Source of the DNA: DASPJQ01 sp035299065
Lineage (GTDB): Bacteria > Bacteroidota > Bacteroidia > Flavobacteriales_D > UBA2798
DNA: 64,000 nucleotides
Reading direction: 5' to 3'
Assembly: GCA_035299065.1 (NCBI GenBank)
Contig: DATGXI010000120.1
Coordinates: forward strand, 70,231 to 134,230
In this document: one piece after another, positions 7,076 to 15,470 of the stretch
How positions within the stretch are numbered: the stretch's first letter is position 1
How the letters are laid out: each line of letters starts with the position of its first letter
Translations under genes and position numbers: made by a program
Notes under the pieces: generated by a model
What the model was told of the DNA's origin: nothing
Seen by the model: only the letters and a program-made list of their open reading frames with translations
The model's database searches: none

Positions 7076-9100
7076 TTAAACAATTTTTTGTTTATCCAAT
7101 AACTTGATTTGCTGCATGCGTTTTTGTTTTGATGAACGCACAACGCTCTTTAATGTGAATACAAGCAAGCTCACATCATCCGTTTGATCGTAATCGCTTT
7201 TCCAGGTATCAAATGATTCGTTTACCAGCTCAAAAATTGTTTTGGCACTTAACACAGCCGAACGATTGATCAGTTCGGTAAAATGGGTTTTCCTGAATTT
7301 TTTTGGATTGAATTTATCAGGCCCGCCAAATTGGTCGGTTAACCCATCGGTATACATTATAATGGTATCATTTGGTTTTACAGGCAGGGTATGACCATTG
7401 AATGTGTAGAGCTCATTGTTTGTTTTCCAGCCAAGGGGCCTGCGGTCACCGGCAATTTCAACCATGTTTTGGTCCTGTATGATAAAAATATTACGTTGGG
7501 CACCTGCAAAATAAAGTTCTCCCTCGGCAATGCGAACAATGGCTATATCAAAACTGTGTTTTAAAAAATCCTCGTGCTTGAACTGGTGATGAATTTGTGA
7601 TGAAAGGTAATTCAGTATTTCGTGTGGATGCACCAGTTCCTTATCAAAAATGGCCTGGTTCAAAAGACTAATGCCGTTAATGCTCATCAACGCTCCATGT
7701 GCTCCATGACCTGTACAATCACCCACAGCAATATATAATCCATTGGGTGTTTCCTCGGCCCAATAAAAATCACCGCTAACTATGTCAAGTGGCTCAAACT
7801 TTAAATAATATTCGCCAACCAGGTTTTTTAGTTTTAATTCATGCGGAAAAAATGCTTTTTGCAATTCTTTGGCGGCTTTTAAACTTTCAAGAATATGGTG
7901 GTTTTGGAAATCCAGCACATTTTTTTGTTTGGTAAGTTCCTCGTTTTTTTCAGCAATCACGGCATTTTGCTTCTCAATCTCGCTCTTCTGTTTCAATATT
8001 TCCTCGGTGCGCAGGCCTACTTTTACTTTGTATTTTTCAAATTGTACGGTTATTTCATTTTCGAGAACCTGGAAATTTTTAACAAGGCCGGCAATTTCAT
8101 CCTGGCTGTTGTCAGGCTCAAAACGCGACCTGATCTTAAATTTACTTTCCACATATTTATTCATGAAATCGGAAAGTTTACGAAGCCTTATGGTAATGGA
8201 GTACGCAATAACCATGCTTATTAACAGGCCAACCGAAATAAGGACTACAAAGGCAAAAATACGCAGGCTGTCAATTTTAGCAAGCATTTCTTTGTGATGT
8301 TCTTTATATGCATCATAAAGGCCGGCAACGGTTTTGTTTAATTGTGAGGTGTAAATATTAAGCATATTGTTCAGGCCGCTGCCTGTTTTTACACCTGTTA
8401 AAACATCAATACGTTTTATGGAATCAAAAGTTGTTGCGTAAGCCGAAATGGTAAGCAGCATTTTTTTATCATGGGTTTTAAAATTCGATGCAAAAACACT
8501 GGCTTCAAGCCTTAACTTTTCTGCATAATTGGTGTCGCCCCGCAAAAAGTAATCCTTTTCATGTCTTCTTAATTGCAATAAGCTGCTTTTTTCAGTGTCG
8601 GTATGAATATTGTGTTCAATCCAATGTGCGTATTCACGCATGCGGCCTTCCATGCCCTCATCCCTGAATCCCCTGAGCTTTTGCAAATACACAATGCGTT
8701 TAAAGTAAAAGTCAATTTTTCCGAGTTCAGATTTTGTCTGGTCAAAAAAAGTTTCAAGCACCTGATTTTTTTTGGAGTCTTTTGTTTTTGACTTTTTCAG
8801 GTGTTTTAAGGCTTCCTGGTAGTAGGCGTAATACGTTTTTTCATTGACGGAACTGTTTTTTACGTAAAACTCCTGGTTGCTGAAGTCCTTTAGAAAAACA
8901 AGGTTTTGGTAATACACGGCTTTATTTACAGCCTTTTCAAATTCAATTAAGCGTGTAAGTTTCTTATTCAGTTTTTCTTTTTGGCTGTGAAAATAATTGT
9001 TCATGCCAACAAGCAGGGTTGTAAAAACAATAAAACAAAGGAAAATAAAAAATATTTTGGTCCTTATTGACCACCAATTAATTTTAAACTTCGGGCGCAT
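7076..9100 (-). CDS. HAMP-SpoIIE (PP2C-type) serine phosphatase, membrane sensor
   Basis: Membrane-bound signalling phosphatase of 674 residues. Order: cytoplasmic N-tail, membrane segment at about 16-33, a long helical periplasmic part, second membrane segment near 285-310, HAMP domain, coiled coil (Gln/Lys/Glu-rich, about 370-410), and a C-terminal SpoIIE/PPM phosphatase domain. Metal-binding acidic motifs are intact: SGDFYW, GDCTGHGAHGALMS, YTDGLTDQFGG and DQTDDVSLLV, so it should be active. Such enzymes usually act on STAS anti-anti-sigma factors or similar partners; none is visible in the window. It sits inside the phosphate cluster but no TTAA array with 11-bp period was seen before it, so its link to phosphate is open. 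Confidence 0.9.
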   Translation of the reverse strand: MRPKFKINWWSIRTKIFFIFLCFIVFTTLLVGMNNYFHSQKEKLNKKLTRLIEFEKAVNKAVYYQNLVFLKDFSNQEFYVKNSSVNEKTYYAYYQEALKHLKKSKTKDSKKNQVLETFFDQTKSELGKIDFYFKRIVYLQKLRGFRDEGMEGRMREYAHWIEHNIHTDTEKSSLLQLRRHEKDYFLRGDTNYAEKLRLEASVFASNFKTHDKKMLLTISAYATTFDSIKRIDVLTGVKTGSGLNNMLNIYTSQLNKTVAGLYDAYKEHHKEMLAKIDSLRIFAFVVLISVGLLISMVIAYSITIRLRKLSDFMNKYVESKFKIRSRFEPDNSQDEIAGLVKNFQVLENEITVQFEKYKVKVGLRTEEILKQKSEIEKQNAVIAEKNEELTKQKNVLDFQNHHILESLKAAKELQKAFFPHELKLKNLVGEYYLKFEPLDIVSGDFYWAEETPNGLYIAVGDCTGHGAHGALMSINGISLLNQAIFDKELVHPHEILNYLSSQIHHQFKHEDFLKHSFDIAIVRIAEGELYFAGAQRNIFIIQDQNMVEIAGDRRPLGWKTNNELYTFNGHTLPVKPNDTIIMYTDGLTDQFGGPDKFNPKKFRKTHFTELINRSAVLSAKTIFELVNESFDTWKSDYDQTDDVSLLVFTLKSVVRSSKQKRMQQIKLLDKQKIV

Positions 9101-9189
9101 ACATTTCAGTTTCTCGAATGTAAAAGTGAGAACGACTTATTATCCAGGAATTACCTGCCTGTTAAGAAAACAATATGGGGTGAAAATAA

Positions 9190-9217
9190 AAAAGCCCCGG
9201 ATCATACCGGGGCTTTT
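9190..9217 (-). terminator. Rho-independent terminator
   Basis: A 10-bp stem AAAGCCCCGG/CCGGGGCTTT (9191-9200 with 9207-9216) with a 6-nt loop lies 21 bp past the stop of the minus-strand gene ending at 9238. It is flanked by A and T runs, so it may work in both directions. Confidence 0.88.
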
Positions 9218-9237
9218 TATAGATGGTCAAAAAGCAA

Positions 9238-10887
9238 TTAGTTTTTTATAAACTTAATGGTTGAGCTAAGCTCACCTGCATTTACGCGTACAAAATAAAC
9301 ACCGTTATTAAATCCGGCAACGTTTACCAAATGTTTGTTGATTCCGCCAGTTGCATTCAAAGTGGTGGTATAAATTACCTTACCTGCAACATCAAGAATT
9401 GAAACTACGGCATTGGTATTCTCAATTACATTAAATGCAATGTTTAGTTGCTCATTGGCTGGATTTGGATAAATAGCCAAATCACTTAATTCATTTGTTT
9501 CTGCATTTTCAATTCCAACAAAGCCTCCGGTAAAGTTTGGTCCTGTAAAAACCGCACCTGTAGCCGTAGTGGCTAAGTTCAAACGATAGTCACCAGTGGT
9601 TTCAAGGGTGGCAGGAAATGCATTTACCCAATTAATACCAGCAATGGTAGTTAGTGTATCATTTCCGTCAGCGGTAAAAAACGCGCTGTAAAATGAAGCT
9701 GATGCGGTTACTTTTGCTGTGTTAACTGTATAATTAGAAAGTATGTTGTTTTTGAAATAAGCTGAGTCAATTGTGCCTCCATTGTAATTGTCTTCGGCAG
9801 CACTTCCTTCTATTGAAAGACCCTTTTCCCAACCGGTTGAAAGGCTGTTGTGAATTGAAACGGCAGAATTTCTTCTTAAACGGAACGATTTCTCAAATTT
9901 TTCGCCAACTGGTAAAGCGGTTGAACCGTTTCCTTTCGGGCCAATTATGGTTACATTTGAAAATACCGGCATGGTACGTGGCAGTGCATTTGATCCTGCG
10001 GCATCGTTATCGCATTCAAAAGCATTTGAATCACCCGCTGCATCTGAAAGATCTTTATCCTTTACCGAAAGAGCAAATTGAACCCTGCCCCTGAAACCAA
10101 AATCACAATCAAAATCATCATCAAGGTTGCGGAATGAAACTAAGTATTTGGCATCAACTGTACCACCAAACCACTCAAAACCATCGTCACCACAAAACGA
10201 AACCTGTACATGGTCAATGGTGGTTCCTGAACCAACCGAGCCCAATGTTAACCCGTTTATTTCTTTATTTGGTGCCAATGCAATGCCTGCAAATTCTATG
10301 CGTACATAATGAAGTTCGCCTGAGTTATCAGCATCATTTGTTCCGCCATATTCAGTGTCAGTACTTGCAGTAATACCTTCAATATTGGCAACTCCTCCAG
10401 GTTGATTGTTTAACGCTTGTCCTAAAATAACCAATCCACCCCAGTTGCCTTCAGCCCTTGAACCATCATTTGGAAGTTCGCTGGTAAAAACAATTGGATT
10501 GGCCTGTGTGCCCATAGCCATTATTTTTGAACCCTTGGTTATAATAAGTGTGCCTTGCGAAGACTCTTCGCCACGAATTATTACACCTGGTTGTATGGTA
10601 AGTGTAGCTCCACTTTTCACATATACTTTGTTTTGAAGCAGCACAATGGTTCCGGTTGTCCAGGTTGTGTTTGCTGTAATATCTGATCCAACTGTAATGG
10701 TTGGTGAGCCGTATGCTGTAAGAACCGGGTTCCAGTTACACCAGCCAGCCGTCCAGTCGTTTGATGTTGTTCCACTGGTTCCATCAGTAATCGGAAATGC
10801 ACCTTTGTAAGAGGTATACGTCCAGAATTGTGCATTGGCTGTGCCCATAAAGGCGGCCGCTGCTAATGTTAAGTAAATCTTCTTCAT
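9238..10887 (-). CDS. Secreted beta-helix-like protein with T9SS type A sorting domain
   Basis: Secreted protein of 549 residues. Signal peptide MKKIYLTLAAAAFMGTANAQ is followed by a region that reads like a right-handed parallel beta-helix: 'YVKSGATLTIQPGVIIRGE', 'GTLIITKGSKIMAMGT', 'NPIVFTS', 'GNWGGLVILGQA'. The repeats run to about residue 450. The C-terminal 75 residues are a T9SS type A sorting domain (DLAIYPNPANEQLNIAF ... GVYFVRVNAG ... IKFIKN). It lies downstream of the TonB-dependent receptor gene on the same strand, 207 bp apart, and has its own TTAA pair upstream. Proteins of this kind often accompany TonB receptors, so a capture role at the cell surface is possible. No catalytic residues were recognised. 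Confidence 0.85.
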   Translation of the reverse strand: MKKIYLTLAAAAFMGTANAQFWTYTSYKGAFPITDGTSGTTSNDWTAGWCNWNPVLTAYGSPTITVGSDITANTTWTTGTIVLLQNKVYVKSGATLTIQPGVIIRGEESSQGTLIITKGSKIMAMGTQANPIVFTSELPNDGSRAEGNWGGLVILGQALNNQPGGVANIEGITASTDTEYGGTNDADNSGELHYVRIEFAGIALAPNKEINGLTLGSVGSGTTIDHVQVSFCGDDGFEWFGGTVDAKYLVSFRNLDDDFDCDFGFRGRVQFALSVKDKDLSDAAGDSNAFECDNDAAGSNALPRTMPVFSNVTIIGPKGNGSTALPVGEKFEKSFRLRRNSAVSIHNSLSTGWEKGLSIEGSAAEDNYNGGTIDSAYFKNNILSNYTVNTAKVTASASFYSAFFTADGNDTLTTIAGINWVNAFPATLETTGDYRLNLATTATGAVFTGPNFTGGFVGIENAETNELSDLAIYPNPANEQLNIAFNVIENTNAVVSILDVAGKVIYTTTLNATGGINKHLVNVAGFNNGVYFVRVNAGELSSTIKFIKN

Positions 10888-11005
10888 TTGTTGTTTTGAT
10901 TAATTAAATTATTTGAAGTATTTGTTTCTTTATTTATCAATTCAAAAGTAAACACGTGGTGTAGCGTGCACTTTAAAGCGCCTTTATTGAATAAATAAGT
11001 GTAAG

Positions 11006-11027
11006 TTAATCCTGGATTAACAACTTA
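11006..11027 (-). promoter_or_regulatory. TTAA pair, 11-bp spacing (possible Pho box)
   Basis: TTAA at 11006 and 11017, followed by TTAG at 11025, lies upstream of the secreted beta-helix gene. It is weaker than the arrays before the transporters. Confidence 0.3.
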
Positions 11028-11094
11028 GCCCATTGTTAAGAAAACATAAAGCAATTTGCGCAACTTGCGTAACAACCAAACCGCAAAACATTAA

Positions 11095-14000
11095 TTAGAA
11101 TTTAAACGCAGCGCTTAATGAAAAAACACGCCCAAATTGAGATGACACCATTGTATTGTCATTGATCGCATCGTATTTACCATCTTTGTTTATGTCCTGG
11201 TAAAGAATTTGCTTTTGTGCAAGCAAATCACGCATGTTGAATTTTATTACCAATGACTGACGTTGACGCCTGTAGTCTCTTTTTGTCATTTCACTACCAT
11301 CCTTAGTAATCGGTTTCTTTTTAAACTCACGTGAAATTTGCCAGTCAATAATTTGACGAGGGTTTTCCCAATAATCGGGTTCCGATACGCTTCCAACAAT
11401 GTATAAGCGCGGTCCAAATACGTTGTATGAAACCGTAGTGTTTAATTTTAGCCATGGAATAAAGGTGGTTAAACCTGCATTAATCAGGTAAGGTGACTGC
11501 CCCTGCAACGGACGTACATTACTTGTTGCACCCAACACGTCATCAACATGCACCTGGCTTTTTATGTAAGCAAAATTTGCAAAAAAGTTTGTGTTTTTTA
11601 CAAAATCAAGTGTATCGCGCTTAGGGCCGGTAAAAAGCGAAAGTTGCACGCGGTATTCAAGCTCTACACCCACATTTGTTGCAAGCGGTACATTGGTGTA
11701 GTAAAGCGTACGCAATACATCCGGGCGGTTAGCCAATTCCGTAGCGTTGGTTATTTTTTTGTAAAAAGCGCTGCCTGAAATAACCTGGCCTGATGAAGGA
11801 AAATATTCAACCCTGAAGTCATAATTATCAATTAATGCGCGTTGTAAATTTGGATTCCCGTACAATTCAAAATCGGTTACAAAGTCATAAAAGTTAAAAA
11901 TGGCAAGTTCCCTGAATTCCGGGCGCGACACGGTTCTGAAATAAGCTCCCCTGAATATGAGGGTTGATGTTTTCATACCGCGTGTTAAACTATCCCTTTT
12001 TTGAAAATCAATGCTGTAAATAAGGTTGGCTGATGGTAAAACATCACTAACAGTTGTGTCGGTAATAAGCGGCTTACCATTTAATTCGGTTTCAAGAAAC
12101 TGGTTGTAATTTTCAAAACGAGCACCCGTAATAAGTCTAAGGCGTTTGCCAATGTTCATGTCAATCATTCCATAGGCTGCTTTTAACTCTGAATGGGCAA
12201 CATAGCTGTCGGTTGATCGTGTGGTTTCTTTTACGGTGAATCCACCATTGTATGGCCCGGTTGAGTCGGTCATTTGACCCAGGTATGGTGCCGAAAAAAT
12301 TGTTGCTTCATCAAGTAGCAACAATTCATTATCAAATTTAATACCTGTTCCAAATTTATATTTGTCAAACCCAATATTACGTGCCGAAAATGAGCGGTTG
12401 CGGTATTGGTATAAACCACCAAGCCCCAGGTTAAACGTAATAAAAGGTTTTTTAATGCTGTCGGTTTCAGCCGCAGTGGGTGACTGCATGGTGCTTAGTT
12501 TACGTTTGTTTGTAAAATCAAAGGGAATGGTAATATCCGTTTTTGCCGAGTAAATTTCTTCCTGCATTTTTGAAAAAAACATGATGCCACCCGACCGTGA
12601 ATTATTTGCATCTATAACAGCAAAATAAGGTAAACTATCGGTTTCAAGTTCTGCTGTTTTTTGATAAATTATTCTGCGCATGTTTGGTATTTCACGGTTT
12701 ACATTGCTGTAACCGCCATTCCAGTCAACGCGCACACGACCCAGCGCATGGTTGCCTGCCAATTGTCCGCTGTACATGTTGTTTTGTGTAAACCAACGTA
12801 CGCTTCCTTTTTCCCATTGTTTTTCGGTTTGGTCCAACTCACGCGCGCCCGATCGTATGGTTACTTTATCCTCCGAATTTACACTGTAAATATTATTTAA
12901 ACGTAGCGTATGTTTAACCACACCCTTTTTATCCGTAAACTTATAGGCAAAGTTCATAAGGGCGCTTGACACAACATTGTTTGAATAAGACTGGTCATGC
13001 AATGAATCGCGTTTAATTACTTCCGTTGATTGTTCCTCGTATTCCTGGCGGTAAATATCTGTAAAGCCATTGCTGCTTCCGTAATTTAAGGCAAAAATCA
13101 TTCCAGCCGGATTTCCAAACAACGTGTCACTTAAACCCATTGCATATTGCGCACTCATGTTGGGTTTTGCTTTTATATCATCAATTTTCCAGTTTGATTC
13201 AAATAGTTTTGCCAATTGGCCCCTGTCAACCATTTTTGCGTTACGCAATTCTTCAATTCCGGGAACACCTGCCGGTAGTTGGCGTGTGCCATCATCAACA
13301 CCCAACCAATCGGTTTTTCCTCCTTCGTATGTTTTAAAATCTTTAAAAGTGGTTGTTGAATTATAACCTCCGCCAAACACAAATAGCTGGCTGTTTTCAT
13401 CTGGAATGCTTCGTGTATTTATATTCAAAACACCACCTGCAAATTCACCGGGAATGTTTGGTGTAGCTGTTTTTACAACCGTTATACGTTCAATTATATT
13501 GGCCGGAAAAATTTCAAATGAAATGGCTTTCCTGTCAGTTTCACTGCTTGGCAGGGGCGCACCATTAATGTATGCTGCATTATACCTGTCGCCCATACCG
13601 CGTATAACCGCAAACTTATTGTCCTGTATGGTAACACCTGTAATTTTTTTTATGGCATCGCTGGCCGTAGTTGCAGGTGACTTGGCAATGGCGTCTTTGG
13701 TATAACTATCCTGTGCTGTTCCTGACTCCTTGCGTTCATCATCTGCAGCCGGATCTCCGCCCGGGTCGCGTACAAATAATATGGTTACGGCTTCAATTTC
13801 TGTTCCGTCTTTTGGTGTAAGTTTAATCACCAAAGGGGTGGTTTCGTTGGCAACCACTTCAACTCCCTCCATCTTATAATCCTGGTATGCCACAAATTTT
13901 ACCAGTATGTTATATTTGCCGGGTGCAAGTACATATAAAAAATCACCATCAATGCCCGTTGACTTGCCTTTTTCAATACCTTCAATGTATACACTCACAC

Positions 14001-14115
14001 CAACCATGGTTTCGCCATTTTCATCCACAACAGTGCCGGTTATTTTGCCGGTTTGTCCAAATACGGCAAACTCAACCATGCACAACATCATTAGTAAAAT
14101 TCCTTTCTTCATCAT
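11095..14115 (-). CDS. TonB-dependent receptor with carboxypeptidase-like N-terminal domain
   Basis: Outer-membrane active transporter of 1006 residues. The signal peptide (ending near residue 20, VFGQ) is followed by a CarboxypepD_reg-like domain (about 22-100, KITGTVVDENGETMVGVSVYI). Next come a TonB-box/linker region and the plug (about 135-240, ITGVTIQDNKFAVIRGMGDRYNAAYINGAPLP). A large barrel ends with an aromatic residue (VFSLSAAFKF). No SusD-like partner is present, which argues against a polysaccharide system. It is flanked by a secreted beta-helix protein and a divergent PhoB-like regulator, within a phosphate cluster, so an organophosphate or phosphate-complex substrate is plausible but unproven. 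Confidence 0.9.
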   Translation of the reverse strand: MMKKGILLMMLCMVEFAVFGQTGKITGTVVDENGETMVGVSVYIEGIEKGKSTGIDGDFLYVLAPGKYNILVKFVAYQDYKMEGVEVVANETTPLVIKLTPKDGTEIEAVTILFVRDPGGDPAADDERKESGTAQDSYTKDAIAKSPATTASDAIKKITGVTIQDNKFAVIRGMGDRYNAAYINGAPLPSSETDRKAISFEIFPANIIERITVVKTATPNIPGEFAGGVLNINTRSIPDENSQLFVFGGGYNSTTTFKDFKTYEGGKTDWLGVDDGTRQLPAGVPGIEELRNAKMVDRGQLAKLFESNWKIDDIKAKPNMSAQYAMGLSDTLFGNPAGMIFALNYGSSNGFTDIYRQEYEEQSTEVIKRDSLHDQSYSNNVVSSALMNFAYKFTDKKGVVKHTLRLNNIYSVNSEDKVTIRSGARELDQTEKQWEKGSVRWFTQNNMYSGQLAGNHALGRVRVDWNGGYSNVNREIPNMRRIIYQKTAELETDSLPYFAVIDANNSRSGGIMFFSKMQEEIYSAKTDITIPFDFTNKRKLSTMQSPTAAETDSIKKPFITFNLGLGGLYQYRNRSFSARNIGFDKYKFGTGIKFDNELLLLDEATIFSAPYLGQMTDSTGPYNGGFTVKETTRSTDSYVAHSELKAAYGMIDMNIGKRLRLITGARFENYNQFLETELNGKPLITDTTVSDVLPSANLIYSIDFQKRDSLTRGMKTSTLIFRGAYFRTVSRPEFRELAIFNFYDFVTDFELYGNPNLQRALIDNYDFRVEYFPSSGQVISGSAFYKKITNATELANRPDVLRTLYYTNVPLATNVGVELEYRVQLSLFTGPKRDTLDFVKNTNFFANFAYIKSQVHVDDVLGATSNVRPLQGQSPYLINAGLTTFIPWLKLNTTVSYNVFGPRLYIVGSVSEPDYWENPRQIIDWQISREFKKKPITKDGSEMTKRDYRRQRQSLVIKFNMRDLLAQKQILYQDINKDGKYDAINDNTMVSSQFGRVFSLSAAFKF

Positions 14116-14265
14116 CTTTAATTGTATGTTGCAAAAAAAGGAATGTGGTCTGAATGTAATTTCAAGTTAATGTTATGGCTGTATTAAAACACCAAAAGCT
14201 GCAAACCCGCATTATTCAATGTAAAAATCTTGCTATCAGCACTTTATAACAAATTTGTGCCTCAT

Positions 14266-14300
14266 ATCAAATTAAACATTAACTTAATATTGCAATAATG
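14266..14300. promoter_or_regulatory. TTAA-rich region between TonB receptor and PhoB-like regulator
   Basis: TTAA occurs at 14272, 14279 and 14284, with others at 14167 and 14184. Spacings are 7, 5 and 12, not a clean 11, so this is a weaker match to the arrays elsewhere. It lies in the shared upstream region of two divergent genes and could act on either. Confidence 0.25.
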
Positions 14301-14348
14301 TAACGGCAAATTTGTATGGATAGCTTTGGCTCAACTAATGAAACAAAC

Positions 14349-15029
14349 ATGAGGAAGGAAGCAAAAATTTTGCTGGTTGATGATGAGCCTGATATTTTAA
14401 GTCTCTTAAAATTTAATCTCGAAAAAGAAGGATTTGAAGTTGAAACTGCGGGTACAGGAAAAAGCGGTATTGAAATAGCTGCACGTTTTAAACCCGATCT
14501 TATTTTACTGGACGTAATGATGCCCGAAATGGACGGCATTGAAACCTGTATTCGCCTGCGCGAGAACAAAGACCTTAACAGTACCGTAATTGCATTTTTA
14601 ACGGCCCGCAGTGAGGATTATTCTCAAATAGCCGGCTTTGATTCCGGTGGCGATGACTATATAAACAAACCCGTAAAGCCACGGGTGCTCATTGCACGCG
14701 TAAGAGCGCTTTTGCGCAGGGTAGGTAGCTCCCAGGAAAAACAAAGCCAGTTAAGCGCATCAGGTATAAGCATCAATCGCGAAAGGTATATTGTGGTAAA
14801 AGACGGTGAGGAAATGTCATTCCCTAAAAAAGAATTTGAATTACTTGCCTTATTAATGTCAAAACCCGGTAAAGTATTTACCCGCGACTCAATTTTGAAC
14901 GATGTGTGGGGCCAGGACATTATAGTTGGTGATCGCACCATTGATGTGCATATTCGCAAGCTTCGTGAAAAAATTGGCGAAGATCATATTAAAACAGTAA
15001 AAGGTGTAGGGTATAAGTTTGATGCTTAA
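14349..15029 (+). CDS. PhoB-like response regulator (canonical receiver)
   Basis: OmpR/PhoB-family transcription factor. From ATG 14349 it has 226 residues: REC domain 5-122 with the full active site (Asp11-Asp12, phosphoacceptor Asp55 in LILLDVMMPEMDG, Thr in LTARS, Lys in INKPV), then a winged-helix domain (RTIDVHIRKLREKIG, TVKGVGYKF). An earlier in-frame ATG at 14316 would add 11 residues. I prefer 14349 because homologues start a few residues before KILLVDDE and because a -7-like TAGCTTTG stands at 14321-14328. No kinase gene is adjacent. It is the best candidate in the window for the regulator that binds the 11-bp arrays. The symbol phoB is likely but not proven. Confidence 0.9.
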   Translation: MRKEAKILLVDDEPDILSLLKFNLEKEGFEVETAGTGKSGIEIAARFKPDLILLDVMMPEMDGIETCIRLRENKDLNSTVIAFLTARSEDYSQIAGFDSGGDDYINKPVKPRVLIARVRALLRRVGSSQEKQSQLSASGISINRERYIVVKDGEEMSFPKKEFELLALLMSKPGKVFTRDSILNDVWGQDIIVGDRTIDVHIRKLREKIGEDHIKTVKGVGYKFDA

Positions 15030-15118
15030 TTTTTCCTGATCTCTTTTTTTCTGATTTCTTATTGCCATTTCTGATTTTATTTGGCTGCCTGTTCAACAGC
15101 ACATTATTTTCCTGTGGC

Positions 15119-15261
15119 ATTAAGTGCCTCATGTTGCTGTTAAACACCGGGCTGTCGCTCATACTCCTCCCCTGAACTTAGCGCACATCAACGTGCTGGT
15201 CAAACTAAAATCACGCGGGCGCTAACTTCAGGGTGCGGGGTAATCCGCTCCATCCCTGGCA
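15119..15261 (-). repeat. Dispersed intergenic hairpin element, copy 1
   Basis: Read on the minus strand this matches the element at 62665-62798. Shared blocks are GGATrGAGC, CCCGCACCCTGAAGT, TTCAGGGGAGGA, TATGrGCGAyAGCC and GGCrCyTAAT, in the same order and nearly the same spacing. Arms 15170-15184 and 15219-15233 can form a 15-bp stem with one mismatch around a 34-nt loop. No reading frame fits it. It could be a structured RNA or a REP-like repeat. Confidence 0.75.
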
Positions 15262-15392
15262 GAAGATTTTTTAAAAAAATTAAATTCACTACTCTGAATG
15301 TAAAAAAATAAAACACTTCACTTAACATTAACAACAAATTCCAAAAACACAGTGCTCACGTTATTTTCATTCATTTATGAATCAACAGCCGT

Positions 15393-15420
15393 TTTCATAA
15401 ACATTTCATAAAACGTAAAC
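15393..15420 (+). promoter_or_regulatory. TTTCATAA direct repeat, 11-bp period (Pho-box-like)
   Basis: TTTCATAA occurs at 15393 and 15404, exactly 11 bp apart, with a weaker GTAAACA following. It lies 50-80 bp before the start of the large secreted protein. The pattern resembles the E. coli Pho box (TGTCATA every 11 bp) more than the TTAA arrays do. Confidence 0.4.
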
Positions 15421-15470
15421 ATGTTCACCTAACACTGTGCCCACAACTTTGCAACATAAAAATATGTTGT

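Larger units (their letters stand above)
15030..15470. other. Intergenic region holding a dispersed element and an operator-like repeat
   Basis: No gene is seen in these 441 bp. The left half holds one copy of the dispersed hairpin element (15119-15261). The right half holds TTAA at 15322 and 15328 and a TTTCATAA direct repeat at 15393-15411 before the next gene. A CAACTTTG close to the start codon may be its -7 box. Confidence 0.6.
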
